Positions 1 to 6,096 of a stretch of 7,552 bases of DNA are shown here, piece after piece. How positions within the stretch are numbered: position 1 is the stretch's first letter; each line of letters opens with the position of its first letter. Both the position numbers and the translations under genes were made by a program. Under the pieces are notes generated by a model. It was not told the origin of the DNA and made no database searches. It saw only the letters and a program-made list of their open reading frames with translations. The DNA is from Clostridiales bacterium (lineage in GTDB: Bacteria > Bacillota > Clostridia > Saccharofermentanales > Saccharofermentanaceae): positions 1 through 7,552 of the forward strand of contig JAGAFH010000218.1 in assembly GCA_017612755.1 (NCBI GenBank), in the 5' to 3' direction.

Positions 1-1
1 C

Positions 2-523
<522 letters not shown>

Positions 524-1018
524 ATGGCTGAGAAGGGCAATAACACTTTAAAGCTCATAGTCGTGACCCCTTATAAGAATTTCTATGAGGGAAGGTCCGA
601 GTCTGTGACCCTTCCTGCTCTTGACGGAGAGATAGGTATAATGCCCGGACACACTCCTTTGGTCCTTGCATTAAAACCCGGAGTCGCCATGTCAAGACGG
701 GGCGATGAGGTGATCCATTTCACCGTTTCGGAAGGATATGCAGAGATAGGCCATCATATGATCCTGATAATCTGTAATTCTGCCGAGTTCCCGGAAGACA
801 TCAATCTCAGAAGGGTCTGCGAATCATATAAGGACAGTTATGAGTCCCTGATGGCGGCAAAAGCCGTGGAGGATCCCGACGCCAGGAATATAGCCCTGAA
901 AGAGCTGGAACAGGAGGCGGGAAGAGCTGCTGCCAGACGCCACCTTATCGAGCTCTACGGAACCGATCACCAGAGGCAGAGACTTGCAGAACTCCGGGAT
1001 GAATACGACTGGGTTTAA
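524..1018 (+). CDS. atpC: ATP synthase F1 epsilon subunit
   Basis: Epsilon subunit of the F1 central stalk, which couples rotation to the c-ring and can inhibit ATP hydrolysis through its C-terminal helices. The 164-aa product has the N-terminal beta-sandwich with the family hallmark DGEIGIMPGHTPL (residues 34-46) and KPGV (51-54), then SEGYAEIG (69-76). A charged, helix-rich C-terminal domain follows from about residue 92. Bacterial epsilon is usually about 130-140 aa, so this one has some 25 extra residues, mainly in the C-terminal helical part and tail. The ATG follows the atpD stop with no gap (TAAATG) and only a weak GGTGG element precedes it, suggesting translational coupling to atpD. 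Its stop overlaps the convergent FHA gene by 4 bases, and no terminator hairpin with a T-run is visible downstream. Confidence 0.95.
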   Translation: MAEKGNNTLKLIVVTPYKNFYEGRSESVTLPALDGEIGIMPGHTPLVLALKPGVAMSRRGDEVIHFTVSEGYAEIGHHMILIICNSAEFPEDINLRRVCESYKDSYESLMAAKAVEDPDARNIALKELEQEAGRAAARRHLIELYGTDHQRQRLAELRDEYDWV

Positions 1019-1977
1019 AACCCTATCTTTATATCAAAATCAAATCTTCCGCATCTTAGTATCTGACCGTCCTTTATCTCGTAAGGCGTATTACTCTTAA
1101 GACGTGTATTGCCGATACAGGTGGAACTGTCGCAGGACAGATCCGTCACATAATATCTGCCGCCAATGATATCTATCTTTGCCTGTATGGGAGAGAGGGA
1201 CAGGTCTTCGATACAGATGTCCGATAAGAAACGGTCGGATCCTATAGTCGTATTATCCGTGTAGACAGCTTTTCTTATAATATCTCCATCTGCTTTCTGC
1301 CTGGAAGACAGGATGAGACATCCCATCTTTTCATCTTTATCAAAAAGGACCTTTGATCTGTTTTGGGAAGTGTCTTTTTGCTTTCTCTTTTTACGTCCTG
1401 TTCCGAATATATCTTTCAGTGATATTAAGGATGCTCTGGTGTAAGATCCGGTCAGCGTTTTCTTAAAAAGATCCTCATCCCCATCTCTTACTGCATATAT
1501 CAGTTCCTGCTTCTGGTCTTCAGAAAAAACATCATCAAAGAAAGGATGGTAGAGAAGATCCTCAAATCCCAGCCTTCCCCATGAACTGATGGAAAGACTG
1601 TCATCTTCAATACTTTCCTTCAAAGGGGAATAGATGATAAAGAGCCGGTAGCTTTCAAGATCGGCAAATATGCTCCCCGGATCAAATCTTATATGGTCTA
1701 AAGGCAGGAGATAGGAGGAAAGGTCCGGAAGGGACAGGAAAAGGTCCCTTACGGCAGTCTTTCTTTTGGACAAGGGGAAAGATCTTTCGCTCCTGATATC
1801 ATTTAAGGAGGTGATCGCAGTAATGTCGAAAGATATCTCCCCGGGAGAGAGGTAGACCTTCAAGAGGTGAGGAAAACGGTCTGACCTTATCATTTCAACG
1901 GCATATGAATATATATTTCCTTCATCATTTTCTCTGATGACGGCAAACTGTCCGTAAGGACCTTTCCTGATCTCCAT
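1015..1977 (-). CDS. DUF6382-like / degenerate FHA-domain protein of the Tad cluster
   Basis: A 320-aa soluble protein with no signal peptide or membrane segment. Residues about 1-165 resemble the uncharacterised DUF6382 region that, from family knowledge, is often joined to an FHA domain near clostridial Tad loci. A basic, low-complexity linker follows (RKKRKQK at 195-201). Residues about 235-318 have an FHA-like beta-sandwich pattern: TTIGSD, SDICIEDLSLS, a hydrophobic GGRYYVTDL strand, and a DGQILRCG strand. Key FHA ligand positions differ: IGSD instead of IGR, SPIQA instead of SRxHA, and SST instead of NGT. Phosphothreonine binding is therefore doubtful. The ATG at 1977 has AAGGA seven bases upstream. 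It is the last gene of the Tad operon, 24 bases after the pilin gene, and its stop overlaps atpC. The role is unknown; a scaffold or regulator of pilus assembly is inference from context. Confidence 0.82.
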   Translation of the reverse strand: MEIRKGPYGQFAVIRENDEGNIYSYAVEMIRSDRFPHLLKVYLSPGEISFDITAITSLNDIRSERSFPLSKRKTAVRDLFLSLPDLSSYLLPLDHIRFDPGSIFADLESYRLFIIYSPLKESIEDDSLSISSWGRLGFEDLLYHPFFDDVFSEDQKQELIYAVRDGDEDLFKKTLTGSYTRASLISLKDIFGTGRKKRKQKDTSQNRSKVLFDKDEKMGCLILSSRQKADGDIIRKAVYTDNTTIGSDRFLSDICIEDLSLSPIQAKIDIIGGRYYVTDLSCDSSTCIGNTRLKSNTPYEIKDGQILRCGRFDFDIKIGF

Positions 1978-1992
1978 TTCTTTTTCCTTCCG

Positions 1993-2015
1993 GCGCTTAT
2001 ATCATGTGAAAGCGC
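1993..2015 (-). repeat. Inverted repeat (hairpin) spanning the flp stop codon
   Basis: On the transcribed strand GCGCTT and AAGCGC form a perfect 6-bp stem with an 11-base loop that contains the flp TGA stop. No T-run follows, so this is not a standard intrinsic terminator. It may stabilise the pilin part of the mRNA or damp readthrough into the FHA gene, but that is inference and a 6-bp stem can occur by chance. Confidence 0.4.
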
Positions 2016-2163
2016 TCGTTATCTTTTCGTCGTCGAAAACGAAGTCCATGACCTTGTCTGCATAGCCGGTCAATGCTGTCCGGAATATCAGTGCAAGTGC
2101 TACCAGTACGGCTATGATGATCACGACTTCTACCGTTCCCATACCTTTTTTGCTTCTTAACAT
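2002..2163 (-). CDS. flp: Flp1-family type IVb pilin (small, 53 aa)
   Basis: A short gene, easily missed for its size, encoding a 53-aa prepilin. It has a short basic leader MLRSKKG, then the type IVb processing site G-MGTVE, with Gly7 at -1 and Glu12 at mature position +5. A hydrophobic helix VVIIIAVLVALALIF (13-27) follows, then a short polar tail ending DDEKITSAFT. Cleavage after Gly7 would give a 46-aa mature pilin, assembled into a Flp pilus from the cytoplasmic membrane. The ATG is preceded by AAAAGGAGA (2171-2179) at good spacing. The gene sits 22 bases after tadBC and 24 bases before the FHA gene, a typical pilin position in clostridial Tad operons. No prepilin peptidase is encoded in the window. 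It could be a minor rather than the major pilin; the pilin assignment itself is strong. Confidence 0.9.
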   Translation of the reverse strand: MLRSKKGMGTVEVVIIIAVLVALALIFRTALTGYADKVMDFVFDDEKITSAFT

Positions 2164-2170
2164 TTGATGT

Positions 2171-2179
2171 TCTCCTTTT
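2171..2179 (-). promoter_or_regulatory. Ribosome binding site of flp
   Basis: AAAAGGAGA on the minus strand lies 7 bases upstream of the ATG at 2163, inside the 22-base gap after tadBC. It supports translation of the small pilin ORF. Confidence 0.75.
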
Positions 2180-2185
2180 CTTTCT

Positions 2186-3739
2186 TTATATGCCGAGTGA
2201 AATGATGGCGGGTGTAGTTGCTACTATAAGCACGCAGATAAAATCGAGAGTCATAGGGAAGAGCAGTCCCAGGGCTTCCCGCTCCTGTTTTTTTCTGGCC
2301 GCATTCCTGGACAGATTCCAGCAGGCAGAGGACTGGAGTGACAGAAGGTTCAGTACTTCCTTTGTTCCGAGCCTTCCGTATCTGGCTACGAGAAGAAGGG
2401 CTGACTGGGCCTCCGGGATCTGGATCCGAAGGGACATCTTTTCCACTGCATCAGACGGGGAGATACCGCTTAAGATCATCGCCCGGAGGTTTTTGATCTC
2501 CAGAGTAAGACTTGTATTTCCCGGGAATGCTCCGGAACAGATCTCTATGGACTTCGGTATCTGAAGACCGGACTCCAAGAGAGTACACATGAGACAGAGG
2601 AACAAAGGGATATCCCTCATCAGATCTTCTCTTTTAAGCGCCGCAGATCTTCTTACGTCATATATGCCTGCAGCAACGCACAGAATGGCACAAAAAGGTG
2701 CGAAGATAAGGGGCTTTCCTGTTTTGTACAAGACCGCCAGGGAAACGGTCAGAACTCCGGTGAACACGGTTATCTGTTTTTTGAGATATCTTTCATATGA
2801 GTCATCTACATCAGGATATAATTCACTGAAAAGTTCATGCCTTGAGGAGAGAAAACCGGGCGGCATTATCTTTTTTATGACCGTACTCAGTATCCTGCTC
2901 CTTACGGGTCTTCCGAAGTTCCTGACTGCCTTTGTTCCCGGTACCATATCATCTGATGCGGTCATGAACCGGAACAGAAGGGCTGAAGCTATTATCCCTG
3001 TTGCAAAGGCCGCTGATAGAAGAAAAGCTCCTGCGGATGTGGTCCTGGCAGAACCAAGATATCCGTTCCCCATCCTGTCTAAAGCTGCGGTTATGGCAAA
3101 TGGCATTATGCATAGCATCAAAGCTTCTGCATTCTTTCCCGCATTGGCGGCACTTATCTCATTTCTTACTGCATTCATCTCTGAGATCATCTGGCATGAG
3201 CTTCTCAGTATAGCCAGGGTGCTGGATCCTACAGAAGATGATATGGCCAGGGCATGAAAGACCGGTTCGGCCTGGGGAAAGTCCAGACGGCCCGAAAAGA
3301 CCGAAAGGGCAGATCTCAGATCCATATGGACTTTAAGGTTGTTTTCCAGTTCGATAAGAGGCTTTACCAGAGGGCTTCTCTTTCCGAATGTGTTCTCTAT
3401 TACCGGCCTTACATAGCATAATGATCTTTCCAGGGAATAACCGCTGCTGATACTTGTAGTCAGTACCTGAAGGAGGACCAGAAGTTCAGTCCTCAGGTGT
3501 TTATATCTTCCGTAAAACAGCTTTCTCATGGACTCTTTCCAGGGGAAGAATCCCAGGATACATGACAGTATCATCCTGATATCCGCCGGGTTTACAAAAA
3601 GTGAGGAAACAGCATACAGAGATGCAATGAAAAAAGGGTAGACCCAGACCGTTTTCAGGAGAAAGATGTCGAAGGGCGTAAGATCATCCCTTATACTGCG
3701 CAATCTCTGTAAGGATATCTGTACTGCAGTGTCTGACAA
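2186..3739 (-). CDS. TadB-TadC fusion, Tad pilus inner-membrane platform protein
   Basis: A 517-aa membrane protein carrying two type II secretion F-type (T2SSF/GspF) domains in one chain, where most Tad loci encode separate TadB and TadC. The first half has hydrophobic segments at about 23-49 and 53-66, a cytoplasmic T2SSF domain at about 82-204 (LLQVLTTSISSGYSLERSL is characteristic), and segments at about 205-221 and 234-257. After a charged linker (about 260-320) the pattern repeats: segments at 323-338 and 343-360, T2SSF domain about 374-485 (PLFLCLMCTLLESGLQIPKSIE), and final segments at 491-514. It would anchor and transmit force from the TadA ATPase during pilus assembly. The TTG start at 3739 lies inside tadA (56-base overlap) but has an excellent AAGGAGG 8 bases upstream; no in-frame ATG occurs before residue 56. 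The reading frame is open throughout, with no sign of a joined frameshift. Confidence 0.9.
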   Translation of the reverse strand: MSDTAVQISLQRLRSIRDDLTPFDIFLLKTVWVYPFFIASLYAVSSLFVNPADIRMILSCILGFFPWKESMRKLFYGRYKHLRTELLVLLQVLTTSISSGYSLERSLCYVRPVIENTFGKRSPLVKPLIELENNLKVHMDLRSALSVFSGRLDFPQAEPVFHALAISSSVGSSTLAILRSSCQMISEMNAVRNEISAANAGKNAEALMLCIMPFAITAALDRMGNGYLGSARTTSAGAFLLSAAFATGIIASALLFRFMTASDDMVPGTKAVRNFGRPVRSRILSTVIKKIMPPGFLSSRHELFSELYPDVDDSYERYLKKQITVFTGVLTVSLAVLYKTGKPLIFAPFCAILCVAAGIYDVRRSAALKREDLMRDIPLFLCLMCTLLESGLQIPKSIEICSGAFPGNTSLTLEIKNLRAMILSGISPSDAVEKMSLRIQIPEAQSALLLVARYGRLGTKEVLNLLSLQSSACWNLSRNAARKKQEREALGLLFPMTLDFICVLIVATTPAIISLGI

Positions 3740-4886
3740 AGTGATCCCCTCCTTCGTTCGTATATAGTTTCATAAGTTCAAAGTCATTGCCTTTAGTGGG
3801 AAGGACCCGGCTTATCTCATCGATAAACCTTTTTCCTTCTTTGTTCCTTGATATGTGTATCATCAGGTCCAGTCCCATGGAAAGCTGGGTGACTATGGCA
3901 TCGTAGGGGAGAGATGATCCTGCCATAACAAGACTGGTAAGTCTTTTGAGCATCTCGTAGCAGGAGTTGGCATGACCCGTACACATGGATCCTTTATGCC
4001 CGCTGTTGATGGCGTGGAGCATATCAGCACTTTCTTTTCCCCTTACTTCCCCTACGATTATCCGGTCCGGCCTCATCCGGAGGGAGGTCCTGATCATAGT
4101 TCCGATATTGACTTCTCCGTTGCCGTCGGGTCCCGGAAGCCTTGCTTCCATCCGTACGAGATTTGATATTCCCTGAAGGTTCAGTTCTGCCGAGTCTTCG
4201 ATGGTGACCACTCTTTCGTTCTTGGGGATAAAAGAAGACAGGGTATTGAGAAAAGTCGTCTTTCCGGATCCTGTCCCTCCGCAGAGAAACAGGGTCTTTT
4301 TATTCTTTACGCATTCACATAAAAACCTGGCAGCTTCTTCGCAGATAAATCCCTGTCTTATCAGGGTCACTATATCGTGGGAGATCCCAGTGAACTTACG
4401 GATCGTAAGGATAGGCCCGTCAGGGGCTACCGGGGGCAGGACCGCATTTGCCCTGGATCCGTCGGGGAGCCTTAAGTCCGATATGGGATTGGCTTCGTTT
4501 AAAGGTCTGTTCCTGTTTGCGAAGAAACAGGAGATCACAGTCATTAAAGAGGAGGCATCTTTAAATCTGATGTCAGATCTGTAGAGCTTTCCGTCTTTTT
4601 CGTAAAAGATATTGTCCGGGCCGTTGACCATGATCTCCGTCACCTTCGGGTCCTGCATCAAAGGCTCTATTACATCAAGTCTTCTAAGACTGTTAAATAT
4701 CCCGGAAGCGAGCTCTCTTTTTTCTGAAAGATCCATCTTATACCTTGAAGACTCGTCCGTGATCACATCGGCAATTATCTCCTTGAGCCTTTCATCTGAC
4801 GGGTCAGCTTCATCTTTAAGAACCTTCAGGACATAATACGTAAGCCGGTCTTTTATTTCTGTAATGTCATACTCTGATGTGTTCAC
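3684..4886 (-). CDS. tadA: TadA / CpaF-family pilus assembly ATPase
   Basis: Cytoplasmic hexameric secretion ATPase of the GspE/VirB11 superfamily (CpaF branch) that drives Flp pilus polymerisation through the TadB/TadC platform. From the chosen start it is 400 aa, within the usual size. The N-terminal domain contains DPKVTEIMVNGPDNIFYE (about 79-96). The ATPase domain has Walker A GGTGSGKTT (203-211), an Asp box TIEDSAEL (228-235), Walker B RPDRIIVGEVRG (272-283), and a His box SGHKGSMCTGHA (295-306). All catalytic motifs look intact. I chose GTG at 4886 because AAAGGAG lies 10 bases upstream and it gives a 20-base overlap with the upstream gene. A longer in-frame TTG start at 4967 would add 27 residues but has a poorly spaced site and a 101-base overlap. 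The 3' end overlaps tadBC by 56 bases. Confidence 0.95.
   Translation of the reverse strand: MNTSEYDITEIKDRLTYYVLKVLKDEADPSDERLKEIIADVITDESSRYKMDLSEKRELASGIFNSLRRLDVIEPLMQDPKVTEIMVNGPDNIFYEKDGKLYRSDIRFKDASSLMTVISCFFANRNRPLNEANPISDLRLPDGSRANAVLPPVAPDGPILTIRKFTGISHDIVTLIRQGFICEEAARFLCECVKNKKTLFLCGGTGSGKTTFLNTLSSFIPKNERVVTIEDSAELNLQGISNLVRMEARLPGPDGNGEVNIGTMIRTSLRMRPDRIIVGEVRGKESADMLHAINSGHKGSMCTGHANSCYEMLKRLTSLVMAGSSLPYDAIVTQLSMGLDLMIHISRNKEGKRFIDEISRVLPTKGNDFELMKLYTNEGGDHFVRHCSTDILTEIAQYKG
3748..3754 (-). promoter_or_regulatory. Ribosome binding site of tadBC, inside tadA
   Basis: AAGGAGG on the minus strand lies 8 bases before the TTG at 3739 and decides that non-ATG start. It is within the tadA coding sequence, where it encodes part of the EGG stretch near the TadA C-terminus. 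Confidence 0.75.
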
Positions 4887-5745
4887 CTTTACCGCTCTCC
4901 TTTGATTCGTCACAATATCTGACTTTGATAAACGTATCCCCGGTAATATGTCTTGATATATTTCCAAGGACTTCCTCTATGTTGTTCTTCTCTTCACATA
5001 ACCTGGATGGAAGAAGGACTTCCACCCGGTCGAACAGGCCTGCGATGAAGGATAGATCTTTGACCGTAAAACCTTCAGTGACCACAAGGCACGAAACGCT
5101 GATTGAGTTTAAATTGACAAGTTCTCTTACCTTTTTTATCAAGGTGGCTGAAGTTTCTATGCCGAAGTCAAAGACGTCATCCGGACTGTCCGGTTTGCCC
5201 GTTGTCATAAATCCGTTGCTGTCGTGGTTCAGATACCCCATAATGTCTTCGGAGTCAAAAGAAGGATCACTGCAGGATCTCAGAAGATCTGTCAGGGAGC
5301 CCGCGGAAAGTCCGGTAGTCAAAGGGGAGGGCATCCTGATGCCTGACATTAGATCCAACCTTATACATACATCATGACAGTCCTTTAAGGATGAGTACTC
5401 CTTTCTTATATAATCTTCTCTTTCATCCATATAGGCGAAGGAGATCAGAAGACACATGGCGGGATCGGAGACGCGGTCTTTAGTATCAAGGATATCCAGG
5501 ATCTGATCTTCAAGTCTGCGGCAGTCGATACACCCTTCGGTGAAGAGGGGGATCGCTTCATGTCCGACTTCGTCTTCACCGAACTGGCGGTCATCATAAA
5601 GTGTTATGGCGCATTCTGAAAGGCCTGCTTCAACCCTTTCTTTGCCGCCGGAGATGTATGCGTCCGGAAAAGAGCGTGAAAGCCTGGATTCTATAAGTCT
5701 TTTAAGGTACCGGTCTTTCTCGAAGACTATTATCGTAAATGCCAT
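4867..5745 (-). CDS. Divergent TadZ/CpaE-like protein lacking a P-loop
   Basis: A 292-aa soluble protein in the position of TadZ, directly upstream of tadA. TadZ proteins combine a receiver-like N-terminal domain with an atypical MinD/ParA-type ATPase domain and place the pilus machinery at a cell site. Here residues 1-85 look receiver-like (MAFTIIVFEKDRYLKRLIE, then ALxxYDD and a short strand PLFTEG). Residues about 97-290 follow the MinD-like strand order: AMCLLISFAY (97-106), DVCIRLDLMSG (125-135), SCLVVTEGFT (218-227), and DRVEVLLPSR (239-248). The expected glycine-rich P-loop after the first strand is replaced by YMDERED, so ATP binding in the usual way is unlikely. The ATG at 5745 has AAAGGAGG five bases upstream. 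It is probably the first gene of the Tad operon. TadZ assignment rests on position and fold pattern by eye, not on a strong motif. Confidence 0.65.
   Translation of the reverse strand: MAFTIIVFEKDRYLKRLIESRLSRSFPDAYISGGKERVEAGLSECAITLYDDRQFGEDEVGHEAIPLFTEGCIDCRRLEDQILDILDTKDRVSDPAMCLLISFAYMDEREDYIRKEYSSLKDCHDVCIRLDLMSGIRMPSPLTTGLSAGSLTDLLRSCSDPSFDSEDIMGYLNHDSNGFMTTGKPDSPDDVFDFGIETSATLIKKVRELVNLNSISVSCLVVTEGFTVKDLSFIAGLFDRVEVLLPSRLCEEKNNIEEVLGNISRHITGDTFIKVRYCDESKESGKGEHIRV
4897..4903 (-). promoter_or_regulatory. Ribosome binding site of tadA
   Basis: AAAGGAG on the minus strand lies 10 bases upstream of the GTG at 4886, inside the 3' end of the TadZ-like gene. It favours GTG 4886 over the longer TTG 4967 start. 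Confidence 0.65.
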
Positions 5746-5750
5746 GGGAG

Positions 5751-5758
5751 CCTCCTTT
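5751..5758 (-). promoter_or_regulatory. Ribosome binding site of the TadZ-like gene
   Basis: AAAGGAGG on the minus strand is five bases from the ATG at 5745, a strong site that fixes the start of the first Tad gene. Confidence 0.75.
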
Positions 5759-5782
5759 ATCTGTTTTCTGTAAACCGATGTT

Positions 5783-5811
5783 ACTATCTTTCAAGAGGGA
5801 ATTTGCACCAA
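5783..5811 (-). promoter_or_regulatory. Weak candidate promoter for the Tad operon
   Basis: On the minus strand TTGGTG (5811-5806), a 17-base spacer and GATAGT (5788-5783) give a poor sigma-A-type match: three of six and four of six consensus bases. It would start transcription about 30 bases before the TadZ-like ATG. It is the best placed candidate I found, and its weakness would fit an activator-dependent promoter, but it may be chance. Confidence 0.25.
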
Positions 5812-5818
5812 AAGAATT

Positions 5819-5843
5819 ACAATCCGCGACAATCGGATACAAT
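5819..5843. repeat. Three phased ACAAT direct repeats (possible operator)
   Basis: ACAAT occurs at 5819, 5829 and 5839, exactly 10 bp apart, so all three copies face the same side of the helix. ATCCG (5822-5826) and CGGAT (5834-5838) form an inverted repeat within the same block. The array lies just upstream of the weak Tad promoter candidate and about 14 bp upstream of the metK -35. A regulator-binding role is inference. Confidence 0.4.
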
Positions 5844-5856
5844 TTCACCATTTTGC

Positions 5857-5885
5857 TTGACGGATGATCATGCTATGGCTAAAAT
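5857..5885 (+). promoter_or_regulatory. Sigma-A-type promoter of the metK transcript
   Basis: TTGACG (5857-5862), a 17-base spacer and TAAAAT (5880-5885) make a near-consensus housekeeping promoter, with five of six bases matching in each box. Transcription would begin near 5892, about 20 bases before the riboswitch aptamer, giving a leader of about 205 bases before metK. Confidence 0.75.
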
Positions 5886-5911
5886 GTATTGGTAATTTTT
5901 ATAGTTCAATG

Positions 5912-6005
5912 CTTATCAAGAGTGGCGGAGGGAACCGGCCCTATGAAACCCGGCAACCGCGGAGAGCAGCGGTGCCAAATCCGGCAGGGAAACCTGAAAG
6001 ATGAG
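5912..6005 (+). ncRNA. SAM-I (S-box) riboswitch aptamer
   Basis: A classic S-box leader that binds S-adenosylmethionine and lowers expression of methionine/SAM genes. P1 pairs CTTATC (5912-5917) with GATGAG (6000-6005). The conserved core GAGGGA (5928-5933), then TGAAACCCGGCAACC (5944-5958), is present. P3 pairs ACCGC (5956-5960) with GCGGT (5969-5973), and P4 is CAGG/CCTG (5985-5996) closed by a GAAA tetraloop. It lies between a good promoter and a terminator, directly ahead of metK, the enzyme that makes its ligand. Feedback control by transcription termination is the expected mechanism. Confidence 0.97.
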
Positions 6006-6025
6006 AGGCGATATATTACAGATTC

Positions 6026-6054
6026 AGCCTTCCTCTTTAGGGGAGGCTTTTTTT
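6026..6054 (+). terminator. Intrinsic terminator of the SAM riboswitch expression platform
   Basis: AGCCTTCCT pairs with GGGGAGGCT as a 9-bp stem (with G-T pairs) around a five-base loop, followed by seven T residues. When SAM holds P1 closed this hairpin can form and stop transcription before metK. Without SAM, the 3' side of P1 and adjoining bases (GAG at 6003-6005 and AGGC at 6006-6009) can pair with GCCT (6027-6030) and CTC (6033-6035) as an antiterminator; that alternative pairing is my inference. Confidence 0.93.
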
Positions 6055-6096
6055 GATAATAGCCCTTCTTAAGTAGTGAACGGAAAGGATATTATT

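Noticed and set aside
1777..1788. Perfect palindrome GAAAGATCTTTC
   Set aside because: Lies inside the FHA gene coding sequence; isolated and not repeated, so probably chance.
1805..1853. A 12-base AAGGAGGTGATC on the plus strand followed by ATG and a 10-codon frame
   Set aside because: A striking full-length Shine-Dalgarno match, but it is antisense within the FHA gene, the frame is only 10 codons, and the bases are explained by the coding sequence (Ile-Thr-Ser-Leu) on the other strand.
2025..2040. TTTTCG/CGAAAA inverted repeat with a 4-base loop
   Set aside because: Fully within the flp coding sequence and low in GC; no sign of a terminator or regulatory use.
2589..3257. A 222-codon open frame on the plus strand
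   Set aside because: It is antisense to tadBC, whose product has clear domains and membrane segments; the plus-strand translation shows no recognisable motif.
4887..4967. TTG start for tadA giving a 427-aa protein
   Set aside because: It would overlap the TadZ-like gene by 101 bases with a poorly spaced site; GTG 4886 has a well-placed AAAGGAG.
4877..5377. A 166-codon open frame on the plus strand
   Set aside because: Antisense to the TadZ-like gene; serine/threonine-rich composition is typical of a shadow frame, with no motif or ribosome binding site.
6076..6096. GTG start for metK, seven codons upstream
   Set aside because: No ribosome binding site precedes it, while ATG 6097 has AAAGGA at seven-base spacing and gives a typical MetK N-terminus.
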